Source: JAPYTU01 sp036166735
GTDB lineage: Bacteria; Bacteroidota; Bacteroidia; Cytophagales; MED-G16
Direction: 5' to 3'
NCBI GenBank assembly: GCA_036166735.1
Contig: JAYZHG010000130.1
Span: 1-5,825 of the forward strand
Length of the DNA stretch: 5,825 bases
In this document: positions 1 to 5,825 of the stretch, in pieces
Layout of the letters: each line of letters begins with the position of its first letter
Position numbering within the stretch: the first letter of the stretch is position 1
Notes under the pieces: generated by a model
The model's input: the letters and a program-made list of their open reading frames with translations, nothing else
Told to the model about the DNA's origin: nothing
Database searches by the model: none
Program-made: the position numbers and the translations under genes

Positions 1-492
1 TAAATCTTCAATTTCAATAAAATTAAGGGTAGGATTTATTAAAATTTTAAAATTATTTGACAATTTATATAACTGACTACTAGTAAATAGTTTTACATTT
101 TCTATTATCAAATAACTGATCTCGGAAAATTTTTTAATTAAATCATCAACAAAAAATTCATTTAAGTCATCAATATGATTAATTGAAATAATAATCCTTT
201 TGGGATTAATATTAACATCATCGATATTAATTTTATGATTTAATTGAATAAAATCAAATAATTCTATTTTTATAATTGAATTTATAAATTCAACATCATT
301 ATTAACAAACTCAGCTACTGTATCAACACCATTAATCCACCCAATTATTTCTTTTATATTATCTATTTTAGAACTATTATTATCAAGGTCATTCAGTTTA
401 AATCCTAACTGATTAACCCCCATCGCAGAACAATATCTAGCATCACTTAAATTATTTACATTACCTACTTTAACAAAATACTTTAATGACAT
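1..492 (-). CDS. TrpF-like TIM-barrel protein, probably not an active PRA isomerase (partial, 3' end off the window)
   Basis: An open frame starts at the ATG read from 492 down to 490 and continues to base 1 without a stop, giving 164 N-terminal residues; an in-frame TAA lies upstream at 507-505. The N-terminus aligns by eye with phosphoribosylanthranilate isomerase (TrpF): 'VKVGNVNNLSDA' (7-18) matches the family's 'VKICGITNLEDA', followed by 'MGVNQLGF' (24-31), 'EFVNND' (61-66) and 'FIQLN' (81-85), in the same order and spacing as strands 1 to 4 of TrpF. The catalytic residues are not kept: the family Cys of KxCG is Gly10, the His of QLHG is Asn85, and the Asp of the LLD motif appears to be Glu131 ('LIIEN'). 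The Gly-Ser-Gly phosphate-side motif expected just after that Asp is also absent. TrpF normally performs the third step of tryptophan synthesis. Here the fold is supported, but the reaction is not. It is transcribed divergently from mnmA, not within a trp cluster. It may be a repurposed homologue with an unknown role. I am fairly sure of the gene and moderately sure of the family. Confidence 0.75.
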   Translation of the reverse strand, partial: MSLKYFVKVGNVNNLSDARYCSAMGVNQLGFKLNDLDNNSSKIDNIKEIIGWINGVDTVAEFVNNDVEFINSIIKIELFDFIQLNHKINIDDVNINPKRIIISINHIDDLNEFFVDDLIKKFSEISYLIIENVKLFTSSQLYKLSNNFKILINPTLNFIEIEDL

Positions 493-551
493 TTTTAATT
501 CTAATTATAAAAAAAAGTAATTTTACTTAATAATAGTAAAAGATAAAAATA
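493..551. promoter_or_regulatory. Divergent intergenic region between the TrpF-like gene and mnmA
   Basis: This 59-bp, almost wholly A/T segment separates two divergently oriented start codons, so it must hold the promoters of both genes unless they lie inside the opposing coding regions. Only weak matches to the Bacteroidota -7 box (TAnnTTTG) are visible: TAATTTTA at 518-525 for mnmA and, on the minus strand, TATCTTTT at 545-538 for the TrpF-like gene. Each lacks the final G and neither has a clear -33 TTTG partner. No Shine-Dalgarno motif precedes either start. That the promoters lie here is inferred from gene layout; the exact boxes are uncertain. Confidence 0.4.
515..541. repeat. Two overlapping AT-rich inverted repeats upstream of mnmA
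   Basis: AAGTAA (515-520) and TTACTT (523-528) form a perfect 6-bp inverted repeat with a 2-nt spacer. TTTTACT (521-527) and AGTAAAA (535-541) form a perfect 7-bp inverted repeat around a 7-nt spacer, TAATAAT. The two share 521-527 and could not fold together. Each arm holds a single G-C pair, so an RNA hairpin would be weak. A protein-binding operator or chance in AT-rich DNA are equally possible. The repeats themselves are certain; a function is not. Confidence 0.4.
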
Positions 552-1688
552 ATGAGTAAACATGGTAAAGTTTTAGTTGCAATGAGTGGGGGAATTGATA
601 GTTCAGTCTCAGCTATACTTTTAAAAGAGATGGGCTATGAAGTAATTGGTTTAACGATGAAGACATGGGATTATGTTACATCAAAATCTTCTACTAAAGA
701 AACTGGATGTTGTAGTTTAGATTCTATTAATGATGCTAGAAATATTGCAGTAGACTTAGGTTTTCATCATAATATTTTAGACATAAGAAGTGAGTTCGGA
801 GATTATGTCATTGATTATTTTACTGATGAATACATGAACGGAAGAACTCCTAATCCATGTGTGTTATGCAATACTCATATTAAATGGGAAGCTCTTTTAA
901 AGAGAGCAGACAAATTAGGATGTGAATTTATAGCAACAGGTCATTATGCTAAAATTAACTTATTAAATGATAGATATTACATTTCTAAAGGCAAAGATAG
1001 AAATAAAGATCAGTCTTATGCTTTATGGGGTATTAACCAAAGCAATTTATCTAGAACTATATTCCCATTAGGAGATTTAAAGAAAACTGAGATTAGAGAA
1101 ATAGCTAAAGAATGTGGTTATGAAAATCTCGTTAAAAAATCAGAATCATATGAAATTTGCTTTGTTCCCGATAATGATTATAGAGGATTTTTAAAAAATA
1201 GAGTAAAAAATATAGATAAAAAAGTAAAGAAAGGCAATTTTGTTAATAGTAATGGTAATGTTCTAGGTATTCATAAAGGATATCCATTCTATACCATTGG
1301 ACAAAGAAAAGGTCTTGGACTAGCTACAGGTTATCCTATTTATGTAACTGAAATAAACAAAGATAAAAATGAAATTATGGTTGGAACTTTTGATGAACTT
1401 AAAAGGGATGGAATGTATGTAGATAAACTAAATTTCATGAAATATGATAATATTAAAGGGAAAATAGATGCTAATGTTAAAATAAGATATAATGATAATG
1501 GAAGTCCAGCAATTATAGAAAAAATTGAAGATTCTATAAAAGTTTTCTTTGGTAATGGTGTAAATGCTATTACTCCTGGTCAAGCTGCAGTTTTCTATGA
1601 AAAAGATGATGTTATAGGTGGTGGTTGGATAAAATCAAGTTTCAAACAGAATAAAATAAAACATTTAAAAAAAATAATTAATGAGTGA
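552..1688 (+). CDS. mnmA: tRNA-specific 2-thiouridylase MnmA
   Basis: MnmA (TrmU) uses ATP to activate U34 of tRNA Lys, Glu and Gln and inserts sulfur from a persulfide relay, giving s2U34 at the wobble position in the cytoplasm. The 378-residue product has the usual family length. Visible motifs in order: the PP-loop ATP site SGGIDS (12-17); 'GCCSLDSINDAR' (52-63); 'GRTPNPCVLCN' (97-107), with the first catalytic Cys at 106; 'ATGHYA' (128-133); 'KDQSYALW' (152-159), a tRNA/ATP contact region; 'SYEICFV' (199-205), with the second catalytic Cys at 203; 'YTIGQRKGLG' (247-256); and a C-terminal beta-barrel ending in 'PGQAAVFYE' and 'GGGWI' (356-360). A Lys-rich tail of about 18 residues follows. 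The residue matching E. coli Asp99 is Cys103. An in-frame TAA at 537-539 makes the ATG at 552 the first available start; no Shine-Dalgarno is present. The 3' end overlaps rpe by 8 nt, implying one transcript. Identity is very secure. Confidence 0.97.
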   Translation: MSKHGKVLVAMSGGIDSSVSAILLKEMGYEVIGLTMKTWDYVTSKSSTKETGCCSLDSINDARNIAVDLGFHHNILDIRSEFGDYVIDYFTDEYMNGRTPNPCVLCNTHIKWEALLKRADKLGCEFIATGHYAKINLLNDRYYISKGKDRNKDQSYALWGINQSNLSRTIFPLGDLKKTEIREIAKECGYENLVKKSESYEICFVPDNDYRGFLKNRVKNIDKKVKKGNFVNSNGNVLGIHKGYPFYTIGQRKGLGLATGYPIYVTEINKDKNEIMVGTFDELKRDGMYVDKLNFMKYDNIKGKIDANVKIRYNDNGSPAIIEKIEDSIKVFFGNGVNAITPGQAAVFYEKDDVIGGGWIKSSFKQNKIKHLKKIINE

Positions 1689-2328
1689 TATAGCTATATC
1701 AATTTTAAACTGTGATTTTAATAATATAAAATTTGAATTAAACAGAATTAATAATTCAAGTATAGAATATGTTCATATTGATATTATGGATGGGTATTTT
1801 GTTAAAAAAAATACTGAAAATTTGTTCGATATGAAGACAATATGTAAGTATACAAATAAGAAAATTGATGTGCATTTTATGGTAAAAAAACCTAAAATGT
1901 TTATAACTAATTTTTTAAAATATAATCCTGATATTATTTCATTTCATATTGAAAGTGAAGAAAACATAAGTAAAAATATAGCATTAATTAAATCACATGG
2001 AATAAAATGTGGAATTGCTATAAATCCTGAAACAGATATACATACTTTAAACAATTATATAAAAAATATAGATGTAATATTAATTATGTCAGTAGTGCCA
2101 GGAAAAGGGGGACAAAAGTTTTTAAATTCAACATTCAATAAAATTGAATTAATAAAAGAAAAATTATTAAAAATAAATCCAAAAATAAAGTTAGAAATTG
2201 ATGGGGGAGTAAATAATTTGAATTCAAAATCATTAAATAAATTAGGTGCAGATATATTAGTTTCTGGAAGTTATTTAATAAATCATAAAAACATCAAAAA
2301 AGCCTCTGTTTCTTTATTAAAAGTATAA
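1681..2328 (+). CDS. rpe: Ribulose-phosphate 3-epimerase, divergent type
   Basis: The product (215 residues, normal length) is a TIM-barrel epimerase that would interconvert D-ribulose 5-phosphate and D-xylulose 5-phosphate in the pentose phosphate pathway. Metal-binding and catalytic residues of the family are present: Ser7 ('ISIL'), His32 and Asp34 in 'VHIDIMDG' (31-38), His65 and Met67 in 'DVHFMV' (63-68), Met136 in 'IMSVVPGKGGQKF' (135-147), and catalytic Asp174 in 'EIDGGV' (172-177), then the phosphate-binding 'SGS' (195-197). It departs from the usual bacterial sequence: 'FVKKNT' replaces 'FVPNxxFG', and 'PGKGGQ' replaces 'PGFGGQ'. From memory these variants resemble the Rpe type of some Firmicutes and Mollicutes. 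It is also AT-richer than its neighbours. The start at 1681 is firm because an in-frame TAA sits at 1675-1677 with no other ATG between. A sister activity on another phosphorylated ketose is possible. Confidence 0.85.
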   Translation: MSDIAISILNCDFNNIKFELNRINNSSIEYVHIDIMDGYFVKKNTENLFDMKTICKYTNKKIDVHFMVKKPKMFITNFLKYNPDIISFHIESEENISKNIALIKSHGIKCGIAINPETDIHTLNNYIKNIDVILIMSVVPGKGGQKFLNSTFNKIELIKEKLLKINPKIKLEIDGGVNNLNSKSLNKLGADILVSGSYLINHKNIKKASVSLLKV

Positions 2329-2358
2329 AAAAACGACAATCATAAGAGTAAATTATAG

Positions 2359-2366
2359 TATATTTG
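2359..2366 (+). promoter_or_regulatory. Candidate Bacteroidota -7 promoter box for gyrA
   Basis: TATATTTG matches the Bacteroidota sigma-ABfr -7 consensus TAnnTTTG at every specified base and lies 40 nt before the gyrA start, inside the 78-nt spacer after rpe. No TTG or TTTG is found about 19-21 nt upstream, where the -33 element would sit ('acgacaat' is there instead), so the promoter is only half supported. No GC-rich hairpin with a T-run ends the rpe transcript in this spacer, so read-through into gyrA is possible too. Confidence 0.35.
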
Positions 2367-2406
2367 CATATCATTTAACTATCAAAAATAATCATATATC
2401 TTTTCT

Positions 2407-4881
2407 ATGATCGAAGATAAAAATCAAAATATTATACCAATTAATATTGAAGATGAAATGAAGGGAGCTTACATTGATTATTCAATGTCTGTGATTGTAT
2501 CAAGAGCACTACCAGATGTAAGAGATGGTTTAAAGCCTGTTCATAGAAGAGTTTTATATGGGATGTTAGGGTTAGGGGTAAGTTACAATAAATCTTTTAA
2601 GAAATGTGCTAGAATAGTAGGGGAGGTTTTAGGTAAATATCACCCTCATGGTGACTCTTCAGTATACGATACTATGGTAAGAATGGCTCAAGAATGGTCT
2701 TTGAGATATACACTTGTTGATGGACAAGGAAATTTTGGATCAATCGATGGTGATTCACCAGCAGCAATGAGATATACCGAAGCTAAACTTAAAAAAATAT
2801 CAGATGAATTATTATCAGATATAAACAAAGAAACTGTAGACTTTCAACCAAATTTTGATGATACTCTTAGTGAACCCACTGTTTTACCTGCTAAATTTCC
2901 AAACCTTCTTGTTAATGGGTCAAGTGGTATTGCTGTTGGAATGGCTACTAATATGGCTCCTCACAATCTTTCTGAAGTAATTGATGGAACTATTCACTAT
3001 ATAGATAATAATGATTGTTCTATTGATGATTTAATTCAACACATTAAAGCACCAGATTTTCCTACTGGAGGTATTATTTATGGTTATCAAGGTGTTAAAT
3101 CTGCATTTGAAACTGGAAAAGGTAGAATAGTTATGAGAGCAAAAGCTACAATTGACATAAACGAAAATGAAAAAGATAATATTATTGTTACAGAAATTCC
3201 TTATATGGTAAATAAGGCCAATATGATAGAAAAAACAGCTTATTTAATAAATGAAAAGAAATTAGAAGGAATTAGTGATATTAGAGATGAATCAGATAGA
3301 AATGGGCTGAGAATTGTTTATGAATTAAAAAGAGATTCTATACCTAATGTTATCCTTAATAATTTATATAAGTACACACAACTACAATCTTCATTTGGTG
3401 TTAATAATGTAGCACTTGTAAAAGGAAGACCTAAAATTTTAAACCTTAAAGAATTAATTAAAAATTATGTTGAACACAGACACGAGATTGTTGTAAGAAG
3501 AACAAAATATGATTTAAAAGAAGCAGAAAAAAGATCACATATTCTAAAAGGATATATTATAGCCTTAGACAACATAGATGATATTATAAATATGATTAAA
3601 AAATCTAAAAATCCTGAGGAAGCAAAACTATCTCTTATAAAAATATATAAGTTATCTGAAATACAATCTAAAGCAATTCTTGAAATGAGACTACAAAAAC
3701 TTACGGGTTTAGAAAGAGAAAAGATAAATAAAGAAAATGATGAAATAAATAAACTTATTAATTCTCTAAATGATATCCTATCAAATAAAGATGAAAGGAT
3801 GAATATAATTAAAGATGAATTAAATAATATTAAAGACAAATATGGAGATAAAAGAAAATCAGAAATTGAACATTCTGCAGCAGAATTTACTGTAGAAGAT
3901 ATGATTCCTGATGAAGATATGGTTATAACAGTTTCCCACCAAGGTTATCTTAAAAGAACCTCATTAGATGAATATAGAACACAGGGTAGAGGAGGTTTAG
4001 GTGCGAGAGGTGTTAAAACTAAAGATGATGATTTTAATGAACATTTATTTATTGCATCAACACACAATTATTTATTAATATTTACTGAATATGGTAAAAT
4101 ATTTTGGAAAAAAGTATGGGAAATACCAGAAGGTTCTAAAGTTTCAAAAGGGAGAGCAATCCAAAACTTAATAAATATTGAACCTGGAGATAATATTAGA
4201 TCTATAATTACCATAACGAATCTTACTGATGAGGATTATTTAAATAATAACTACTTAGTTATGTGTACAGAAGGAGGGACAGTTAAAAAAACTAAACTAG
4301 AAGCTTACTCTAGACCAAGAGTTAATGGAATAAACGCTATAACTATAAAAGAAAATGATAGATTATTAGATGTCAAATTAACTAACGGTGACAATCATAT
4401 TATAATAGCAAAAAAATCTGGAAAAGCTATTAATTTTCATGAAAATAACGTTAGGCCAATGGGTAGAACTGCATCAGGTGTAAGGGGAGTTAGATTAGAA
4501 AATAATAAAGATAAAGTTATAGGTATGATTTGTGTTGCAAGAGAAGAATCTGATTTATTAGTTGTTTCTCAAAATGGATATGGCAAAAGATCATCAATAA
4601 AAGATTATAGAATCACAAAAAGAGGTGGAAAAGGAGTGATGACTTTAAAAACTACAGAAAAAACTGGTTATTTAGTATCAATTAAAGAAGTAATGACAAA
4701 TGATGAATTAATGATAATAAATAAATCTGGTATTACTATACGTACTAAAATTACAGATGAAAACATTAGAGTGATGGGTAGAGCAACTCAAGGAGTTAAA
4801 TTAATCAGACTATCAGAAGGTGATGAAATATCATCAGTAGCAAAAATAGAAATCATTAAAGAAGAAAAAGAAGAAGAATAA
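2407..4881 (+). CDS. gyrA: DNA gyrase subunit A
   Basis: GyrA is the breakage-reunion subunit of the A2B2 gyrase that adds negative supercoils using ATP hydrolysed by GyrB. The 824-residue product is complete. It shows 'IDYSMSVIVSRALPDVRDGLKPVHRR' features at 23-48, the quinolone-resistance region 'HPHGDSSVYDTMVRMAQ' (79-95), catalytic Tyr123 in 'AAMRYTEA' (119-126), the tower domain, and a Lys/Glu-rich coiled coil (about 360-490). The C-terminal DNA-wrapping pinwheel (about 503-815) has six blade repeats beginning near 506, 556, 616, 664, 717 and 767. The GyrA box is QGRGGLG (526-532), which separates it from ParC; a second box-like RGGKG lies at 739-743. Residues matching E. coli Ser83 and Asp87 (Ser84, Asp88) are the sensitive type; Ala84 is Ser85 here. 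The protein ends in an acidic tail (EEKEEE). ATG 2407 is the first start after an in-frame TAA at 2389-2391; no Shine-Dalgarno is seen. The gyrB partner is not in the window. Confidence 0.98.
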   Translation: MIEDKNQNIIPINIEDEMKGAYIDYSMSVIVSRALPDVRDGLKPVHRRVLYGMLGLGVSYNKSFKKCARIVGEVLGKYHPHGDSSVYDTMVRMAQEWSLRYTLVDGQGNFGSIDGDSPAAMRYTEAKLKKISDELLSDINKETVDFQPNFDDTLSEPTVLPAKFPNLLVNGSSGIAVGMATNMAPHNLSEVIDGTIHYIDNNDCSIDDLIQHIKAPDFPTGGIIYGYQGVKSAFETGKGRIVMRAKATIDINENEKDNIIVTEIPYMVNKANMIEKTAYLINEKKLEGISDIRDESDRNGLRIVYELKRDSIPNVILNNLYKYTQLQSSFGVNNVALVKGRPKILNLKELIKNYVEHRHEIVVRRTKYDLKEAEKRSHILKGYIIALDNIDDIINMIKKSKNPEEAKLSLIKIYKLSEIQSKAILEMRLQKLTGLEREKINKENDEINKLINSLNDILSNKDERMNIIKDELNNIKDKYGDKRKSEIEHSAAEFTVEDMIPDEDMVITVSHQGYLKRTSLDEYRTQGRGGLGARGVKTKDDDFNEHLFIASTHNYLLIFTEYGKIFWKKVWEIPEGSKVSKGRAIQNLINIEPGDNIRSIITITNLTDEDYLNNNYLVMCTEGGTVKKTKLEAYSRPRVNGINAITIKENDRLLDVKLTNGDNHIIIAKKSGKAINFHENNVRPMGRTASGVRGVRLENNKDKVIGMICVAREESDLLVVSQNGYGKRSSIKDYRITKRGGKGVMTLKTTEKTGYLVSIKEVMTNDELMIINKSGITIRTKITDENIRVMGRATQGVKLIRLSEGDEISSVAKIEIIKEEKEEE

Positions 4882-4920
4882 TTATATTTAATAATTAGAC
4901 TTATTTAATTTTAAAGTAAC

Positions 4921-5825
4921 ATGAAAAAAATATTTATTTTATTTAATGTTTTTAATATAGCAATATTTGCTCAAGTCTTATTGCCATTTTTTATTATAAA
5001 TAGTGCTTTCTCTCAATATAAAGGCAATGTTAATAAAGCCGAATCATATCTAAATAAGTCAGAATTAAAAACTGATATAGGAGAAAAAAGATCGTTATTA
5101 ATAGATGCAAAGGGAGAAATTGATCTTGCTATGACAATTGAAAAAAATAATATTAAAGCTAGATCATGGTATGTTCAAGCAAATATATATTCTGCTATAG
5201 CTAGACAATTTTTAGATATTGATCCAGATGCTATAGAAAAAGCAACTGAATCTTATAAATCTATAGGAGATAAAATAAAAACTAATGATGTAACATTGAT
5301 ACAGAATGCGAATGTAGGATTACAAAATCTTTCATCACATTTTGTAAATCAAGCTATATTTGCTCTTCAAGGTTCTGGAGAACCAAATTATGAAGTTGCT
5401 TATGAAGAATTTGTAAACTCTTTAAAAATATACCCACAAGATACACTAGGTCTTCTCTATGGTGGATACGTTGCAGAACAATTATATAAATATGATGTTG
5501 CTTTAGATTTTTACGCTCAACTTATTAAAATGAACATATTATCAAAAAAAAATACAAATACTATATATCAAAATTCAATTAACATACTATTTAATCATTG
5601 TAATTTATTTGATGAATGTGATTCTTTTGAAAAATCTATTAAACTAATTAGTGAAGGAAAAAATATTTTCCCAGAAAACAACTATTATCCTTCAATTGAA
5701 ATAAATATTGCAATGCGATTAAACAAAGTGGACGATGCTAGAAATAAAATAGACAATCAATTAAAAGCAGATCCTACAAATGCTAGTTTACACTTTAATA
5801 GGGCAGTTTTATATTATAATTTAGG
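4921..5825 (+). CDS. Exported TPR-repeat protein (partial, 3' end off the window)
   Basis: The frame is open from the ATG at 4921 to the right edge, giving 301 residues without a stop. An in-frame TAA at 4912-4914 fixes the start. The N-terminus is a signal peptide: MKK, a long hydrophobic stretch (4-30) and a likely cleavage after 'SAFS' (28-31), leaving Gln at the new N-terminus as is common in Bacteroidota. The mature part is helical and repeat-like. 'ARSWYVQANIYSAIA' (80-94), 'GLLYGGYVAEQLYKYDVALD' (177-196) and 'NASLHFNRAVLYYNLG' (287 to the edge) fit tetratricopeptide helix pairs, with Trp/Tyr, Gly/Ala and Tyr at the usual places; the stretch between 210 and 260 is less regular. TPR arrays bind other proteins, so a periplasmic scaffold or envelope role is plausible, but no enzyme domain is visible. 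It starts 39 nt after gyrA on the same strand and probably shares its transcript. From memory, a secreted TPR gene just downstream of gyrA recurs in Bacteroidota. Confidence 0.8.
   Translation, partial: MKKIFILFNVFNIAIFAQVLLPFFIINSAFSQYKGNVNKAESYLNKSELKTDIGEKRSLLIDAKGEIDLAMTIEKNNIKARSWYVQANIYSAIARQFLDIDPDAIEKATESYKSIGDKIKTNDVTLIQNANVGLQNLSSHFVNQAIFALQGSGEPNYEVAYEEFVNSLKIYPQDTLGLLYGGYVAEQLYKYDVALDFYAQLIKMNILSKKNTNTIYQNSINILFNHCNLFDECDSFEKSIKLISEGKNIFPENNYYPSIEINIAMRLNKVDDARNKIDNQLKADPTNASLHFNRAVLYYNL

Noticed and set aside
1667..1690. A8 run (1667-1674) as a frameshift site fusing MnmA to Rpe
   Set aside because: The rpe frame has a TAA at 1675-1677 straight after the run, so a slip would terminate at once. 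MnmA and Rpe both look complete as separate proteins.
2311..2406. Intrinsic terminator between rpe and gyrA
   Set aside because: There is an A-run after the rpe stop but no GC-containing hairpin followed by a T-run on the plus strand.
2634..2691. Quinolone-resistance mutations in gyrA
   Set aside because: The residues matching E. coli Ser83 and Asp87 are Ser and Asp. The Ser at position 84 is a common natural variant, not evidence of resistance.
3465..3839. Minus-strand open frame of 124 codons inside gyrA
   Set aside because: It is antisense to the coiled-coil part of gyrA. Its Leu/Ile/Ser/Phe-rich composition is what the complement of Lys/Glu/Asn-rich codons gives, and it has no recognisable motif.
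2407..4881. gyrA as topoisomerase IV subunit ParC
   Set aside because: A GyrA box (QGRGGLG) and six full C-terminal blades are present, and the N-terminal wording is that of GyrA.
4883..4890. TATATTTA as a -7 promoter box for the TPR gene
   Set aside because: It lacks the final G of TAnnTTTG and has no -33 partner. Such matches are expected by chance in DNA this AT-rich.

Overview
The window looks like a piece of a chromosome from a very AT-rich member of the Bacteroidota, possibly a streamlined marine or otherwise AT-driven lineage. This rests on three observations. The MnmA and GyrA proteins carry wording typical of that phylum (MnmA 'KSESYEICFVPDNDYRGF'; GyrA box QGRGGLG followed by 'KTKDDDF..HLFIAST'). 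None of the start codons is preceded by a Shine-Dalgarno motif; the leaders are A/T-rich instead. The 3' gene is a TPR protein whose signal peptide ends in a Bacteroidota-like 'AFS|Q'. The phylum is a confident inference; any finer placement is not supported.

Layout: (1) bases 1-492, minus strand, the first 164 residues of a TrpF-like TIM-barrel protein that runs off the left edge and appears to have lost the phosphoribosylanthranilate isomerase active site. (2) bases 493-551, a short divergent intergenic region with two overlapping AT-rich inverted repeats. (3) 552-1688, mnmA (tRNA U34 2-thiouridylase). (4) 1681-2328, an rpe-like ribulose-phosphate 3-epimerase that overlaps mnmA by 8 nt and is markedly AT-richer and divergent. 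(5) 2329-2406, a 78-nt spacer with a Bacteroidota-like -7 box. (6) 2407-4881, gyrA, complete. (7) 4921 to the right edge, the start of an exported TPR-repeat protein, 39 nt downstream of gyrA.

All genes except the first are on the plus strand. mnmA-rpe is almost certainly one transcript, and gyrA-TPR probably another. The functions are core housekeeping (tRNA thiolation, pentose phosphate pathway, DNA supercoiling) plus one exported protein of unknown role, with no evident common pathway. I see no RNA gene, mobile element, CRISPR array, phage gene or convincing intrinsic terminator, and no stretch over 100 bases without a gene. I did not find a new biological system. The items most worth a second look are the apparently catalytically dead TrpF homologue and the atypical rpe.
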